Shown piece by piece: positions 15,361 to 23,423 of a DNA stretch of 32,084 nucleotides (position 1 is the stretch's first letter; every line of letters begins with the position of its first letter). The notes under the pieces were generated by a model. It had not been told where the DNA came from and searched no databases. It worked only from the letters and a program-made list of their open reading frames with translations. The DNA is from an uncultured Clostridia bacterium (GTDB lineage Bacteria; Bacillota; Clostridia; Christensenellales; Borkfalkiaceae): the NCBI GenBank assembly GCA_947629485.1, contig CANRDX010000018.1:1-32084 (forward strand), read 5' to 3'. Made by a program: the position numbers and the translations under genes.

Positions 15361-15389
15361 TTGTAAAATGCGCGCCGGTTTGGTATAAT
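15361..15389 (+). promoter_or_regulatory. Promoter of the ecfA1-ecfA2-ecfT-truA operon
   Basis: TTGTAA (15361-15366) and TATAAT (15384-15389) are spaced 17 bases, giving a leader of about 25 bases with only a weak GGAAG ribosome binding site. Confidence 0.75.
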
Positions 15390-15419
15390 ATACGGGATAC
15401 ATTCGCGGAAGTACACGGC

Positions 15420-16247
15420 ATGAACGCAATCGAATTTCGGGGTGTGGATTTCTCCTATGGGGGAGATTTCTGTATCCGCGGTCTGAATTTTTCCGTCGGG
15501 GAGGGGGAATTTGTCGCCGTCCTCGGGCACAACGGGAGCGGGAAGAGCACGCTCGCGCGGCTTGCCAACGGCATTTTGCGGGCGGACGCGGGCGAGATCC
15601 GCGTATTCGATACCATTCTCGACGACAAACATCTCTTCGACGTAAGAAAGCAGGTGGGCGTCGTCTTTCAGAATCCCGATAACCAGACGGTGGCGTCCAT
15701 CGTCGAGGACGACGTCGCGTTCGGCGCCGAGAACGTCGCCCTTCCCCGCGAGGAGATCGGCCGCCGCATCGAGTTCGCCCTCCGCGCCGTCGGCATGGAG
15801 GAGGCGAGAAAATCGACGGTCGCGCGTCTCTCGGGCGGGCAGAAACAGCGCGTTGCGATCGCGGGCGTTCTGGCGCTCAAACCCCGCGTCATGATCCTCG
15901 ACGAATCGACGGCGATGCTCGATCCGCGCGGAAGAAGGGAGATCGCAGACGTCGTCTTGCGCCTCAACAAAGAGGAGAAGATCACCGTCGTTCTCATCAC
16001 GCATTTTATGGAGGAAGCCCTGCTTGCAGACCGCGCCGTCGTCATGAACCGCGGCGAGATCGTCATGGAGGGAAAGCCCGAAGAGATCTTCGCAAGAAGC
16101 GAAGAACTGCTCACATATAATTTGGCGCTCCCGCGCATCGGATTGATCGCGAAGAGCTTGCGCGAGGGGGGCATGTCCGTAAAGGACACCCTCGATATCG
16201 AAAAATTGGCGGACGAGATCGCAGAGGAGATCGTATGCGGATCGTAG
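15420..16247 (+). CDS. ecfA1: Energy-coupling factor transporter ATPase EcfA1
   Basis: A 275-residue ABC ATPase that powers ECF-type vitamin and metal uptake. Walker A is GHNGSGKST (about residues 38-46), Q-loop 'VGVVFQNPDNQTVASIVEDD', signature 'RLSGGQKQRVAIAGVLALKP', Walker B 'VMILDESTAMLDP' and H-loop 'ITHFMEEA'. 'NPDNQ' after the Q-loop is the EcfA1 form. It pairs with EcfA2 and EcfT to make a general module shared by separate S-components that bind different substrates; no S-component is in this window. It overlaps ecfA2 by 13 bases. Confidence 0.95.
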   Translation: MNAIEFRGVDFSYGGDFCIRGLNFSVGEGEFVAVLGHNGSGKSTLARLANGILRADAGEIRVFDTILDDKHLFDVRKQVGVVFQNPDNQTVASIVEDDVAFGAENVALPREEIGRRIEFALRAVGMEEARKSTVARLSGGQKQRVAIAGVLALKPRVMILDESTAMLDPRGRREIADVVLRLNKEEKITVVLITHFMEEALLADRAVVMNRGEIVMEGKPEEIFARSEELLTYNLALPRIGLIAKSLREGGMSVKDTLDIEKLADEIAEEIVCGS

Positions 16248-17152
16248 CCGAAGATCTTACCTATATCTACAATCCCGCCTCTCCCTTCGCGGTCAAGGCG
16301 CTAAACGGCGTTTCGCTCACCGTCGAGGAGGGGGAGTTCTTCGGGATCATCGGGCACACGGGGAGCGGGAAGAGCACCTTCGTGCAGCACCTCAACGGGC
16401 TGATCCGCCTGCCCTCTTCCTTGAAGAAGCGCAAGCGGCCGCGCGGCTGGAAAAATATCCCTCCCGCCGTGCTCAAAGTAGGCGATTTCGACCTTGCCGA
16501 CCCCAAGACGGATTTCCGCGCGCTGCGCAAAAGCGTCGGCATGGTGTTCCAATATCCCGAATATCAGCTGTTCGCGGAGACGGTGAAGGAGGACGTCGCC
16601 TTCGGTCTCAAAAATTTCACGGAGAAGGGGAAGGCGAAACCTACCGACGAGGAGATCGCCGCCGCCGTCAAAGACGCGCTCCATGTCGTCGGGCTTGACG
16701 AGGGGATCGCCGAACAGTCTCCCTTCGATCTCTCGGGCGGGCAGAGGCGGCGCGTCGCCATCGCGGGCGTCATCGTCACCCGCCCCGAAGTGTTGGTGCT
16801 GGACGAGCCTGCCGCGGGATTGGATCCCCTCGGCAAACGGGAGATCATGGAACTTCTCCACCGCATTCACGGCGATTGGTGCAAGACGGTCGTCATCGTC
16901 TCCCACGATATGGATGAGATCGCCGAGAACTGCACGCGCGTCGCCGTCTTTTCGGAGGGGCGCGTCGTCCGCTGTGCGCCGCCCGCCGAGCTGTTCAAAG
17001 ACGCCGCGAGCTTGCTTGCGCTCGGGCTGGATATCCCGCTCACGGCGAAACTCACGCTCGCGCTCGAAAAACGCGGCATTTCCATCGACTGCGACTACAC
17101 GATGAAGGACTTTGTCCGTCGCGTACTCGCCCGAAAGGGGGGCGGACAATGA
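16235..17152 (+). CDS. ecfA2: Energy-coupling factor transporter ATPase EcfA2
   Basis: A 305-residue ABC ATPase, the second motor subunit of the ECF module. Walker A is GHTGSGKST (about residue 40), Q-loop 'VGMVFQYPEYQLFAETVKED' (the 'YPEYQLF' form is typical of EcfA2), signature 'LSGGQRRRVAIAGVIVTRP', Walker B 'VLVLDEPAAGLDP' and H-loop 'VSHDMDEI'. Between Walker A and the Q-loop it carries a basic insertion of roughly 16-20 residues (SLKKRKRPRGWKNIPPAVL) that makes it longer than usual. ecfT follows with an ATGA overlap. Confidence 0.95.
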   Translation: MRIVAEDLTYIYNPASPFAVKALNGVSLTVEEGEFFGIIGHTGSGKSTFVQHLNGLIRLPSSLKKRKRPRGWKNIPPAVLKVGDFDLADPKTDFRALRKSVGMVFQYPEYQLFAETVKEDVAFGLKNFTEKGKAKPTDEEIAAAVKDALHVVGLDEGIAEQSPFDLSGGQRRRVAIAGVIVTRPEVLVLDEPAAGLDPLGKREIMELLHRIHGDWCKTVVIVSHDMDEIAENCTRVAVFSEGRVVRCAPPAELFKDAASLLALGLDIPLTAKLTLALEKRGISIDCDYTMKDFVRRVLARKGGGQ

Positions 17153-17958
17153 AGGAAGTCGCTTTCGGTCAGTACTATCCCGTGGATTCCTTCGTCCACC
17201 GCCTCGATCCCCGCTTCAAGATCGTATTTTTGATCGGGTTCATCGTGGCGATCTTCGTGGCGAGCAATTTTTACGGGCTTGCCGTCTGCGCGTCGGTGCT
17301 CATTGCGGCGATCGCCTTCTCCCGCGTTCCCTTCGGGAAGATCGTGCGGGCGGTGCGCGGCGTGCTCTTCCTCGTGATCTTCACGGCGCTCATCAACATT
17401 TTGTTCCACGGCGGGGATACGGTATATTGGAGCTACGGGATCCTGTGCGTCTCCAAAGAGGGGATCCTCTTCTCGGCGTATCTTGTCATCAGGCTCGTGC
17501 TCCTCGTCGTCTGTTCCTCCCTGCTCACCTATACGACGACGCCCGTCGCCCTCACGGACGGGATAGAGAGTTTGCTCACCCCCCTCAAATGGATCCGCTT
17601 TCCCGTGCATGCGCTTGCGCTCGTCATGAGCATCGCGCTCCGCATGATCCCCATTTTAATGGACGAAACGGAGCGCATCAAGAACGCGCAGAAGGCGCGC
17701 GGCGCCGACTTCGAGAGCGGAAATCTCTTCAAACGCGTGAAGGCGTTCATTCCCGTGCTGGTGCCGCTTCTTCTCTCGGCGTTCCGCCGCGCGGACGAAT
17801 TGGGCGACGCAATGGACGCGCGCTGTTATAACGGCGGCCACCGCACAAAATATAAGAAACTGCGCTTTTCGTGGCGCGATCTTGTGGGCGCTCTTCTCGG
17901 CGCCGCGCTCATCACGGGCGTCGTGCTCCTTCGCGTCTATCTCGGAGATATCGTATGA
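17149..17958 (+). CDS. ecfT: Energy-coupling factor transmembrane protein EcfT
   Basis: A 269-residue membrane protein linking the two ATPases to an S-component. 'SFVHRLDPRFKIVFLI' at the N-terminus, several membrane helices (about residues 23-45, 60-80, 100-125, 240-262) and long cytoplasmic coupling helices. The first Ala-Arg-Gly motif is in 'NAQKARGADFES'; the second, 'AMDARCYNGG', has Cys in place of the final Gly, a common variant. It lies between ecfA2 and truA with four-base overlaps on both sides, the standard Firmicutes order. Confidence 0.94.
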   Translation: MKEVAFGQYYPVDSFVHRLDPRFKIVFLIGFIVAIFVASNFYGLAVCASVLIAAIAFSRVPFGKIVRAVRGVLFLVIFTALINILFHGGDTVYWSYGILCVSKEGILFSAYLVIRLVLLVVCSSLLTYTTTPVALTDGIESLLTPLKWIRFPVHALALVMSIALRMIPILMDETERIKNAQKARGADFESGNLFKRVKAFIPVLVPLLLSAFRRADELGDAMDARCYNGGHRTKYKKLRFSWRDLVGALLGAALITGVVLLRVYLGDIV

Positions 17959-18731
17959 GATATGTGATATCGGTGCAGTACGACGGAACGGACTTTCGCG
18001 GCTTTCAACGCCAGAAGCGGGGGGAACGCACCGTGCAGGGCGAACTCGAACGCGCCGCGGAGAAGATATTCGGCGCGCCCGTGCGTGTCGCGGGGAGCGG
18101 CAGGACGGACGCGGGCGTCCATGCCTTCGGGCAGATCTGCCACTTCGACGCGGAGACGGGGATCCCCGCCGCGCGGCTGTACGCATGTTTCAACGCGGAG
18201 CTTCCGCCCGATCTCAAAGTGAGAGCAAGCGCCGCGGCGCCCGCGGGATTCGACTGTACGCGCGGCGCAAAACGCAAGACATATCGCTATTCGGCGTATG
18301 TTGCGCCCTGCGATCTTCCCTTGCTCGCCCGCTATGCGACCCGCCTTCCCGCCTCTCCCGATCGGGAAAGAATGGAGGCGGCGGCGCGCCTTCTCTGCGG
18401 CGAGCACGACTTTGCCGCCTTCTCCGCGAGCGGCTCTTCCGCCAAGACGAGCGTGCGCACGCTGTATGCGGTCGAAGTTCGGTCGAAGAGGGAAAACGGC
18501 TATACCATGTACGAGATAGAGGTCACGGGAAACGGATTTCTCTACAACATGGTGCGCATTCTCGCGGGCGAGATCTTCGCGGTCGGCTGCGGGAAGGGGA
18601 CGGAAAATATCGCGCGCGCTTTCGAGACGCGTTCGCGCGCCTGCCTTGCAAAGACGATGCCGTCTGCGGGGCTTGCGCTCGTCAAAGTAGATTACGGCTT
18701 TCCGCTGTTCGGGGAAGCCGGGGAGGAATGA
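17955..18731 (+). CDS. truA: tRNA pseudouridine(38-40) synthase TruA
   Basis: A 258-residue pseudouridine synthase acting on U38-U40 of the tRNA anticodon arm. 'MRYVISVQYDGTDFRGFQRQ' is the standard start; the catalytic motif GRTDAGVHA puts the nucleophile at D52; 'KRKTYRY' and 'GNGFLYNMVRI' near the C-terminus are also family marks. The start at 17955 overlaps the ecfT stop (ATGA). The ecfA1-ecfA2-ecfT-truA order is conserved in Firmicutes. Confidence 0.96.
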   Translation: MRYVISVQYDGTDFRGFQRQKRGERTVQGELERAAEKIFGAPVRVAGSGRTDAGVHAFGQICHFDAETGIPAARLYACFNAELPPDLKVRASAAAPAGFDCTRGAKRKTYRYSAYVAPCDLPLLARYATRLPASPDRERMEAAARLLCGEHDFAAFSASGSSAKTSVRTLYAVEVRSKRENGYTMYEIEVTGNGFLYNMVRILAGEIFAVGCGKGTENIARAFETRSRACLAKTMPSAGLALVKVDYGFPLFGEAGEE

Positions 18732-19676
18732 ATGGAATTTTTTGAATGGATGGGCATCGGTCAGACCTTTTACTATATCTTCGGGACGATGCTCCGCGAC
18801 AGCGCCGAAACGACGGCTCAGTACGTCTATTATGTATGGCTCGAACTGATCATAGGGCTTGCCGTAGGCGCGGCGCTCTATGCGCTCTGTCTCGTGATGG
18901 GCGGCTTCGGACTGTATAAGATGGCGAAGCGGGCGAACAAAAAGCACGCATGGCTCGCCTTTCTTCCCTTTGCCAACACCGTGTATGCGGGCTATCTTGC
19001 GGGAGAAGCGAACTTCTTCGGGCAGAAGATGAAGCGCGCGGGGCTGTATGCGATGCTCGCGGAAATCGGCTACGTCGCTATCAGCGTCATCTCTCTCGTC
19101 GCCGATTTTGCCATGCTCGGATATTATGAAAAAATGCCGATCGTCGTGAACGGCGTGAACGGAAAGACGTATTTCGACTACGCGCCCGACGTCACAAAGG
19201 TGCCTTCGCAGTATAAGTGGCTGTACTACGGCGCATATGCGAACGACGGATTCGGTTGGATCAACATCGTCAGCTATGTGCTGCTGTTCCTCTTCCTCGT
19301 CTTTCTGTGCGTGGCGCATATCGCGCTCTTTCGGAAGTACAACCCGCGCAACCCGATGGTCCCCGTCCTTTTCAGCGTGTTCTTCCCCGTCCGCGGGTTC
19401 GTCTACTTTGCTCTGCGCAACCGCACTCCCGTGGACTACAACGCCTACATGCGGAGCAGAATGGAAGCCATGCGGCGCCAACAGCAGCAGTACTACGGCT
19501 CCTATCCTCCCTACGGCGGGCCGACTAGCGGACCGGCGAACGGGCCTTACAGCGGGCCGGCAAGCGGGCCGACGAACGCACCTTCCGACGAGCCGTTTTC
19601 CGACTTCGGTGACGGCAAGGGGGACGCGAAGGGGACGGACTCCTCCGACCGCGACGATCCCTTCGGCGAATTCTGA
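18732..19676 (+). CDS. Four-helix membrane protein with a Gly-Pro repeat tail, function unknown
   Basis: A 314-residue protein starting directly after the truA stop, with a GGAGGA site about 8 bases upstream. Four hydrophobic segments are visible: about residues 36-62, 103-130, 172-200 and 208-228. The region 'KMAKRANKKHAWLAFLPFAN' between helices 1 and 2 is basic and probably cytoplasmic, and recalls small Firmicutes membrane proteins of unknown role. Residues 248-262 are Gln/Tyr-rich, 263-282 form a tandem GPxx repeat, and the acidic C-terminus (285-314) is probably disordered. No enzymatic motif is seen. Being last in the ecf-truA operon may only reflect position. Confidence 0.8.
   Translation: MEFFEWMGIGQTFYYIFGTMLRDSAETTAQYVYYVWLELIIGLAVGAALYALCLVMGGFGLYKMAKRANKKHAWLAFLPFANTVYAGYLAGEANFFGQKMKRAGLYAMLAEIGYVAISVISLVADFAMLGYYEKMPIVVNGVNGKTYFDYAPDVTKVPSQYKWLYYGAYANDGFGWINIVSYVLLFLFLVFLCVAHIALFRKYNPRNPMVPVLFSVFFPVRGFVYFALRNRTPVDYNAYMRSRMEAMRRQQQQYYGSYPPYGGPTSGPANGPYSGPASGPTNAPSDEPFSDFGDGKGDAKGTDSSDRDDPFGEF
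19518..19577 (+). repeat. Coding 12-base tandem repeat, five units
   Basis: Five consecutive 12-base units of the form GGNCC-x-x-x-x-x-x-C encode GPTS, GPAN, GPYS, GPAS and GPTN (residues 263-282). The units are in frame and imperfect, so copy-number changes would lengthen or shorten the tail without a frameshift. Confidence 0.85.
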
Positions 19677-19684
19677 ATCACAAA

Positions 19685-19716
19685 AAAAGAGCCTTCCCCC
19701 GCGGGAAGGCTCTTTT
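19685..19716. terminator. Bidirectional terminator between the membrane protein and transketolase genes
   Basis: A perfect 14-pair stem (19685-19698 and 19703-19716), loop CCGC, with A-run and T-run built into the ends so it works for both convergent genes. Confidence 0.92.
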
Positions 19717-19725
19717 CATGCCCAA

Positions 19726-21711
19726 TTACTGTTTCGAGAGGGCGAGCTTCGCCTTTTCAACGACGTTTTCCACCGTGAATCCGAACTTTTCAAAGAGCAG
19801 GGGGGCGGCGCCGCTTGCGCCGAAGCAGTCGAGGGCGACGATCTCGCCCTTGTCCCCCGCATATTTATACCAGCTGTAAGCGGAACCCGCTTCCACGCAC
19901 ACGCGCGCCTTGACGGAGGCGGGTAGCACGCTGTTTTTATAGGTCTCGCTCTGCTTTTCAAACTCCTCAAAGCAGGGCATGGATACCACGCGCGCCTTCA
20001 CGCCCTCTTTTTCCAACGCCGCCTTTGCGCCGACGCACGGTTCCACTTCCGAGCCGCTCGCGATCAGGAGCACGTCGGGTTTTCCCTCGCAGTCTTCGAG
20101 CACATATCCGCCTCTGAGCGCCTCTTCGCCGCTCTTTTCATATTGGGGAAGGGTCTGGCGGGAGAGCACGATGGCGGTGGGTTCGCTGCCGCTGAGCGCG
20201 CTGATCCAAGCCGCCGCCGTCTCCTTTCCGTCAGCGGGGCGGAACACTTTGAGCCTCGGGATGGAGCGCAGCCCGACGAGCTGTTCCACAGGCTCGTGGG
20301 TCGGCCCGTCCTCTCCCACGCCGATGGAATCGTGCGTGAGAACGTAGATGACGGGAATATTCATGAGCGCGGAGAGGCGGATCGCATGCTTGCAGTAATC
20401 GGAGAAGATGAAGAAGGTCGAGCAGTAGGCGCGGACGCCGCCGTGGAGCTGCATGCCGTTGGAGATCGCCGCCATCGCGTGTTCGCGGATCCCGAAATGG
20501 ATATTTCTGCCCGCGTAGTCAACGGGGGAGAGATCGCCGTAGTACGTCTCCTCCGTATTCTTCAATTCCGTGAGATTGGAGGGGGCGAGGTCGGCGCTTC
20601 CGCCCATGAGGAAGGGGATCTGCGCCGCGATCTTATTGAGAACGATCGCAGAGGCCTGCCGCGTCGCGAGCGGCTTATCGAATTCATAGATGCTCTTGTC
20701 GAGAGGGGGGATCTTGCCCGCCGCGGCGCTTTTGAACCGTTCGGCAAGGTCGGGGTATTTCTTGGCATACTCGCCGAACATCGTTTTCCATTCGCGCTCG
20801 GCGCGCGCCCCCCGTCTGCACGCCTTTTTCGTGTGCGCAAACACTTCGTCGGGAACTTCAAAGGGCGGAAGATCCCAGCCGAGCTTCTCCTTCGTCTTTG
20901 CGAGATTCTCCTGCCCGAGGGGGGAGCCGTGGCACTTCGCCGTGTTTTCGAGGGGAGAGCCGAAGCCGATGTGCGTCTTGAAGATGATGATCGAGGGGCG
21001 TTTGGTCTCCCGCTGCGCCTTGCGGATGGCGTTGGAGACGAGGTGGACATTATCGGGATCCTTCACGAGATCCACCTTGATCACCTGCCAATTCTGCGCC
21101 TCGAAGCGCTTTGCGACGTCCTCGCGGAAGGTGATTTCGGTGTTTCCCTCAATGGTGATATGGTTATCGTCGTAGAGGAGAATGAGCTTGCCCAACTCGT
21201 TCGCGCCCGCAAAGGAGCACGACTCGTAGGAGATGCCCTCTTCGAGACAGCCGTCCCCGCACAAACAATAGGTGTAGTGATCGACGACGGGGAACCCCGT
21301 GCGGTTGAACCTCGCCGCGAGGTGCGCCTCGGCGAGCGCCATGCCGACGGCGTTCGCAATGCCCTGTCCCAGCGGCCCCGTCGTCGTCTCGACGCCCGCC
21401 GTGTGGCGGTATTCGGGGTGTCCGGGCGTCTTGCTCCCGAGGCGGCGGAACGCCTTCAAGTCGTCGATTTCCAGCCCGTAGCCGTAGAGGTAGAGAAGGG
21501 AATAGTAGAGGGCGGAACCGTGGCCCGCGGAGAGCACGAAACGGTCTCTGTCCGCCCATTCGGGGTCGCGGCTGTTGAATTTCAGGAAATTCTGCCAAAG
21601 CGTATATGCGATGGGCGCGGCGCCGAGCGGAAGCCCGGGGTGGCCTGAATTTGCCTGTTGAATGGCGTCTATGGAGAGGACGCGAAGGGCGTTAATGGTA
21701 GTTTGTTTCAT
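19726..21711 (-). CDS. tkt: Transketolase
   Basis: A 661-residue thiamine-diphosphate enzyme transferring two-carbon units in the pentose phosphate pathway. GHPG is at residues 23-26 ('QQANSGHPGLPLGAAP'), followed by 'SAGHGSALYYSLLYL', 'TTTGPLGQGIANAVGMA', the diphosphate motif 'CGDGCLEEGISYES' and 'DDNHITIEG'. The central domain has 'HFGIREHAMAAISNG' and 'THDSIGVGEDGPTHEP'. Length and all domains (PP, Pyr, C-terminal) are complete. The start at 21711 (MKQTT) follows AGGTG. The phosphohexomutase gene ends 8 bases upstream, so the two form an operon of sugar-phosphate enzymes. Confidence 0.97.
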   Translation of the reverse strand: MKQTTINALRVLSIDAIQQANSGHPGLPLGAAPIAYTLWQNFLKFNSRDPEWADRDRFVLSAGHGSALYYSLLYLYGYGLEIDDLKAFRRLGSKTPGHPEYRHTAGVETTTGPLGQGIANAVGMALAEAHLAARFNRTGFPVVDHYTYCLCGDGCLEEGISYESCSFAGANELGKLILLYDDNHITIEGNTEITFREDVAKRFEAQNWQVIKVDLVKDPDNVHLVSNAIRKAQRETKRPSIIIFKTHIGFGSPLENTAKCHGSPLGQENLAKTKEKLGWDLPPFEVPDEVFAHTKKACRRGARAEREWKTMFGEYAKKYPDLAERFKSAAAGKIPPLDKSIYEFDKPLATRQASAIVLNKIAAQIPFLMGGSADLAPSNLTELKNTEETYYGDLSPVDYAGRNIHFGIREHAMAAISNGMQLHGGVRAYCSTFFIFSDYCKHAIRLSALMNIPVIYVLTHDSIGVGEDGPTHEPVEQLVGLRSIPRLKVFRPADGKETAAAWISALSGSEPTAIVLSRQTLPQYEKSGEEALRGGYVLEDCEGKPDVLLIASGSEVEPCVGAKAALEKEGVKARVVSMPCFEEFEKQSETYKNSVLPASVKARVCVEAGSAYSWYKYAGDKGEIVALDCFGASGAAPLLFEKFGFTVENVVEKAKLALSKQ

Positions 21712-21719
21712 GGAACACC

Positions 21720-23219
21720 TCATGCAATGATTTTTTCGAGTTGCGTCAAGTCGAGGAAGGGATATCCCTTCAAAAATCCGTAGAGTTCGCGCAGCATGCG
21801 CGTCGCGCCTCCCGCTTCGGCGGATTCGGCGTTCACGGGGAGGATCGGCTCGTGCAGGCTCCTGCGAAGAAGCACCCAGCCGTTCCCGTGCGCTTCGTCG
21901 AAATTCACCCGCGCCCCCTCATAGCAGTCGGGCGCATTGGTGAGATAGGGGCGGGAATCGGCGAACCGTTTGAAGTCCTCGATGATACCCATGCCCGCGG
22001 TCTCTACGTCGCAAAGCGGGTCGAAAGCCAATCGGACTTCCAACGCCTCGGCAGGTTCTTCGAGATCCTTGATGAGCGAGTTAAGGCTGTTTTTGCCCGC
22101 TTTTGCGAGCGCGATGAGGACGCGCGCGACGAGGTAGGCGCCGTCGTCGAGGAAGTAGTTTTCCGCGAACGCCGCGTGCCCGCTCGTCTCGATGGCAAGG
22201 GGGGAATATTTCCCCTCGGCACACAGCCGCTTGCTCTCGTTGATGACGTTTTTATATCCGCGCTTGAAGCGGTGATGAACGCCCCCGCGCGCCGCGATGA
22301 ATTTGGTCAGCCCGTCGCTCGTGACGGAATCGGTGACGATATACGCGCCCTTTCTCTCTTCTAACAAGATCGCCGAAATGAGCGCGATGAGGCGGTTGCG
22401 GTTGATCTCCTTTCCGTCGGAGGAGACGAGGGCTGCGCGGTCTACGTCGGTATCGAAGATGACGCCGAGATCGGCGCCGCTCCTTAATACGGCTTCCGAA
22501 AGGGCGCGCATCGCCTCTGCGTTCTCGGGATTGGGGATATGCCCCGAAAAGCTCCCATCGGGTTCGAGAAACTGCGAACCCGATGTGTCCGCGCCGAGGG
22601 GTTGGAGCACGGAACTTGCGTAAAATCCGCCCGCGCCCCCGCCTGCGTCCACGACGATCTTCTTGCCCGCAAGGGGGAACTTTGCGCCCGTTTCCCTTCG
22701 CACCAGATCGACAAGCCCTTGCGCATACCGTTCGAGATAGCTCTTTTCCACGATGAAGGGCGCTTCGTCCGAGTGAAGGCAGGCGCCTTTTTCCGCGAGC
22801 GCGAGGATCTCGCCGAGTTCCTCGCTCTCGACGCCGCCCTCGGGCAAGAAGAATTTCAGCCCGTTTTTGCGGTAGGGGAGATGGCTCGCCGTGATCATGA
22901 CGGAGGCGTCCGCGCCGAAATCGCTTTGAAGCAGCATGAACATCGAGGGCGTCGAAGAAAGCCCCGTCAAAATCACCTTCGCCCCGCACTTTGTGAATCC
23001 CTCCACGAGCGCGTTTTCGATGTCTTTCGACGAGAGGCGGGGGTCGTGTCCCACGGCGATCACGGGATGGGAGAGTTGCTTTTTTTGCAACAGCCAGACG
23101 CAAAATGCGGAGGCGATCTCCGAAATCGCCTCCTCAGTGAGCGTCACGGGGTCGTTCTCGCCCGCGATGGCCGTCCCGCGGATATCGCTGCCGTTTTTGA
23201 GGGCCGAATAGTTCTTCAT
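21720..23219 (-). CDS. Alpha-D-phosphohexomutase (phosphomannomutase/phosphoglucomutase)
   Basis: A 499-residue four-domain mutase. 'SDIRGTAIAGE' is the entry motif. The phosphoserine loop reads TASHLPYRKNGLKFF, the 'ASHLPYRKNG' form rather than the common bacterial ASHNP, known from plant- and algae-like members. The Mg loop is DTDVDRAAL, the sugar-binding loop is ETSGHAAF, and the C-terminal phosphate-binding region is less conserved ('HGNGWVLLRRSLHEP', with Arg-Arg-Ser). It interconverts hexose 1- and 6-phosphates; glucose or mannose specificity cannot be decided. The start at 23219 follows GGAG at about 10 bases. First gene of the operon with tkt. Confidence 0.9.
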   Translation of the reverse strand: MKNYSALKNGSDIRGTAIAGENDPVTLTEEAISEIASAFCVWLLQKKQLSHPVIAVGHDPRLSSKDIENALVEGFTKCGAKVILTGLSSTPSMFMLLQSDFGADASVMITASHLPYRKNGLKFFLPEGGVESEELGEILALAEKGACLHSDEAPFIVEKSYLERYAQGLVDLVRRETGAKFPLAGKKIVVDAGGGAGGFYASSVLQPLGADTSGSQFLEPDGSFSGHIPNPENAEAMRALSEAVLRSGADLGVIFDTDVDRAALVSSDGKEINRNRLIALISAILLEERKGAYIVTDSVTSDGLTKFIAARGGVHHRFKRGYKNVINESKRLCAEGKYSPLAIETSGHAAFAENYFLDDGAYLVARVLIALAKAGKNSLNSLIKDLEEPAEALEVRLAFDPLCDVETAGMGIIEDFKRFADSRPYLTNAPDCYEGARVNFDEAHGNGWVLLRRSLHEPILPVNAESAEAGGATRMLRELYGFLKGYPFLDLTQLEKIIA

Positions 23220-23244
23220 GCGCTGTGTTCTCCGTGCGTACGCC

Positions 23245-23274
23245 ATTATAGCACGCCGCATTGCCGAGAGGCAA
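23245..23274 (-). promoter_or_regulatory. Promoter of the phosphohexomutase-tkt operon
   Basis: On the minus strand TTGCCT (23274-23269) and TATAAT (23250-23245) are spaced 18 bases, 26 bases before the start codon. Confidence 0.65.
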
Positions 23275-23367
23275 GAGTTTTTCGGAAAACAGAAGAAAAA
23301 AGTTGGGAAAAAGGGCATGCGCCGCCCTCTTCGCCGCGCGGAAAAAACAAAAAATCTCCGCCAAACA

Positions 23368-23397
23368 TTGGACTTGTCCGAAAAGATATGCTATAAT
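23368..23397 (+). promoter_or_regulatory. proS promoter
   Basis: TTGGAC (23368-23373) and TATAAT (23392-23397) are spaced 18 bases. The leader is only about 20 bases, leaving no room for a T-box, so proS is probably not tRNA-regulated at this promoter. Confidence 0.7.
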
Positions 23398-23423
23398 GTT
23401 CTATATCTTATTTTGGAGCGATT

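Noticed and set aside
20143-21648. A 501-codon open frame opposite transketolase
   Set aside because: Same reason: antisense shadow of a clear enzyme gene, with no domain and no start signal.
23398-23423. T-box riboswitch for proS
   Set aside because: The leader between the promoter and ATG is only about 20 bases, far too short.
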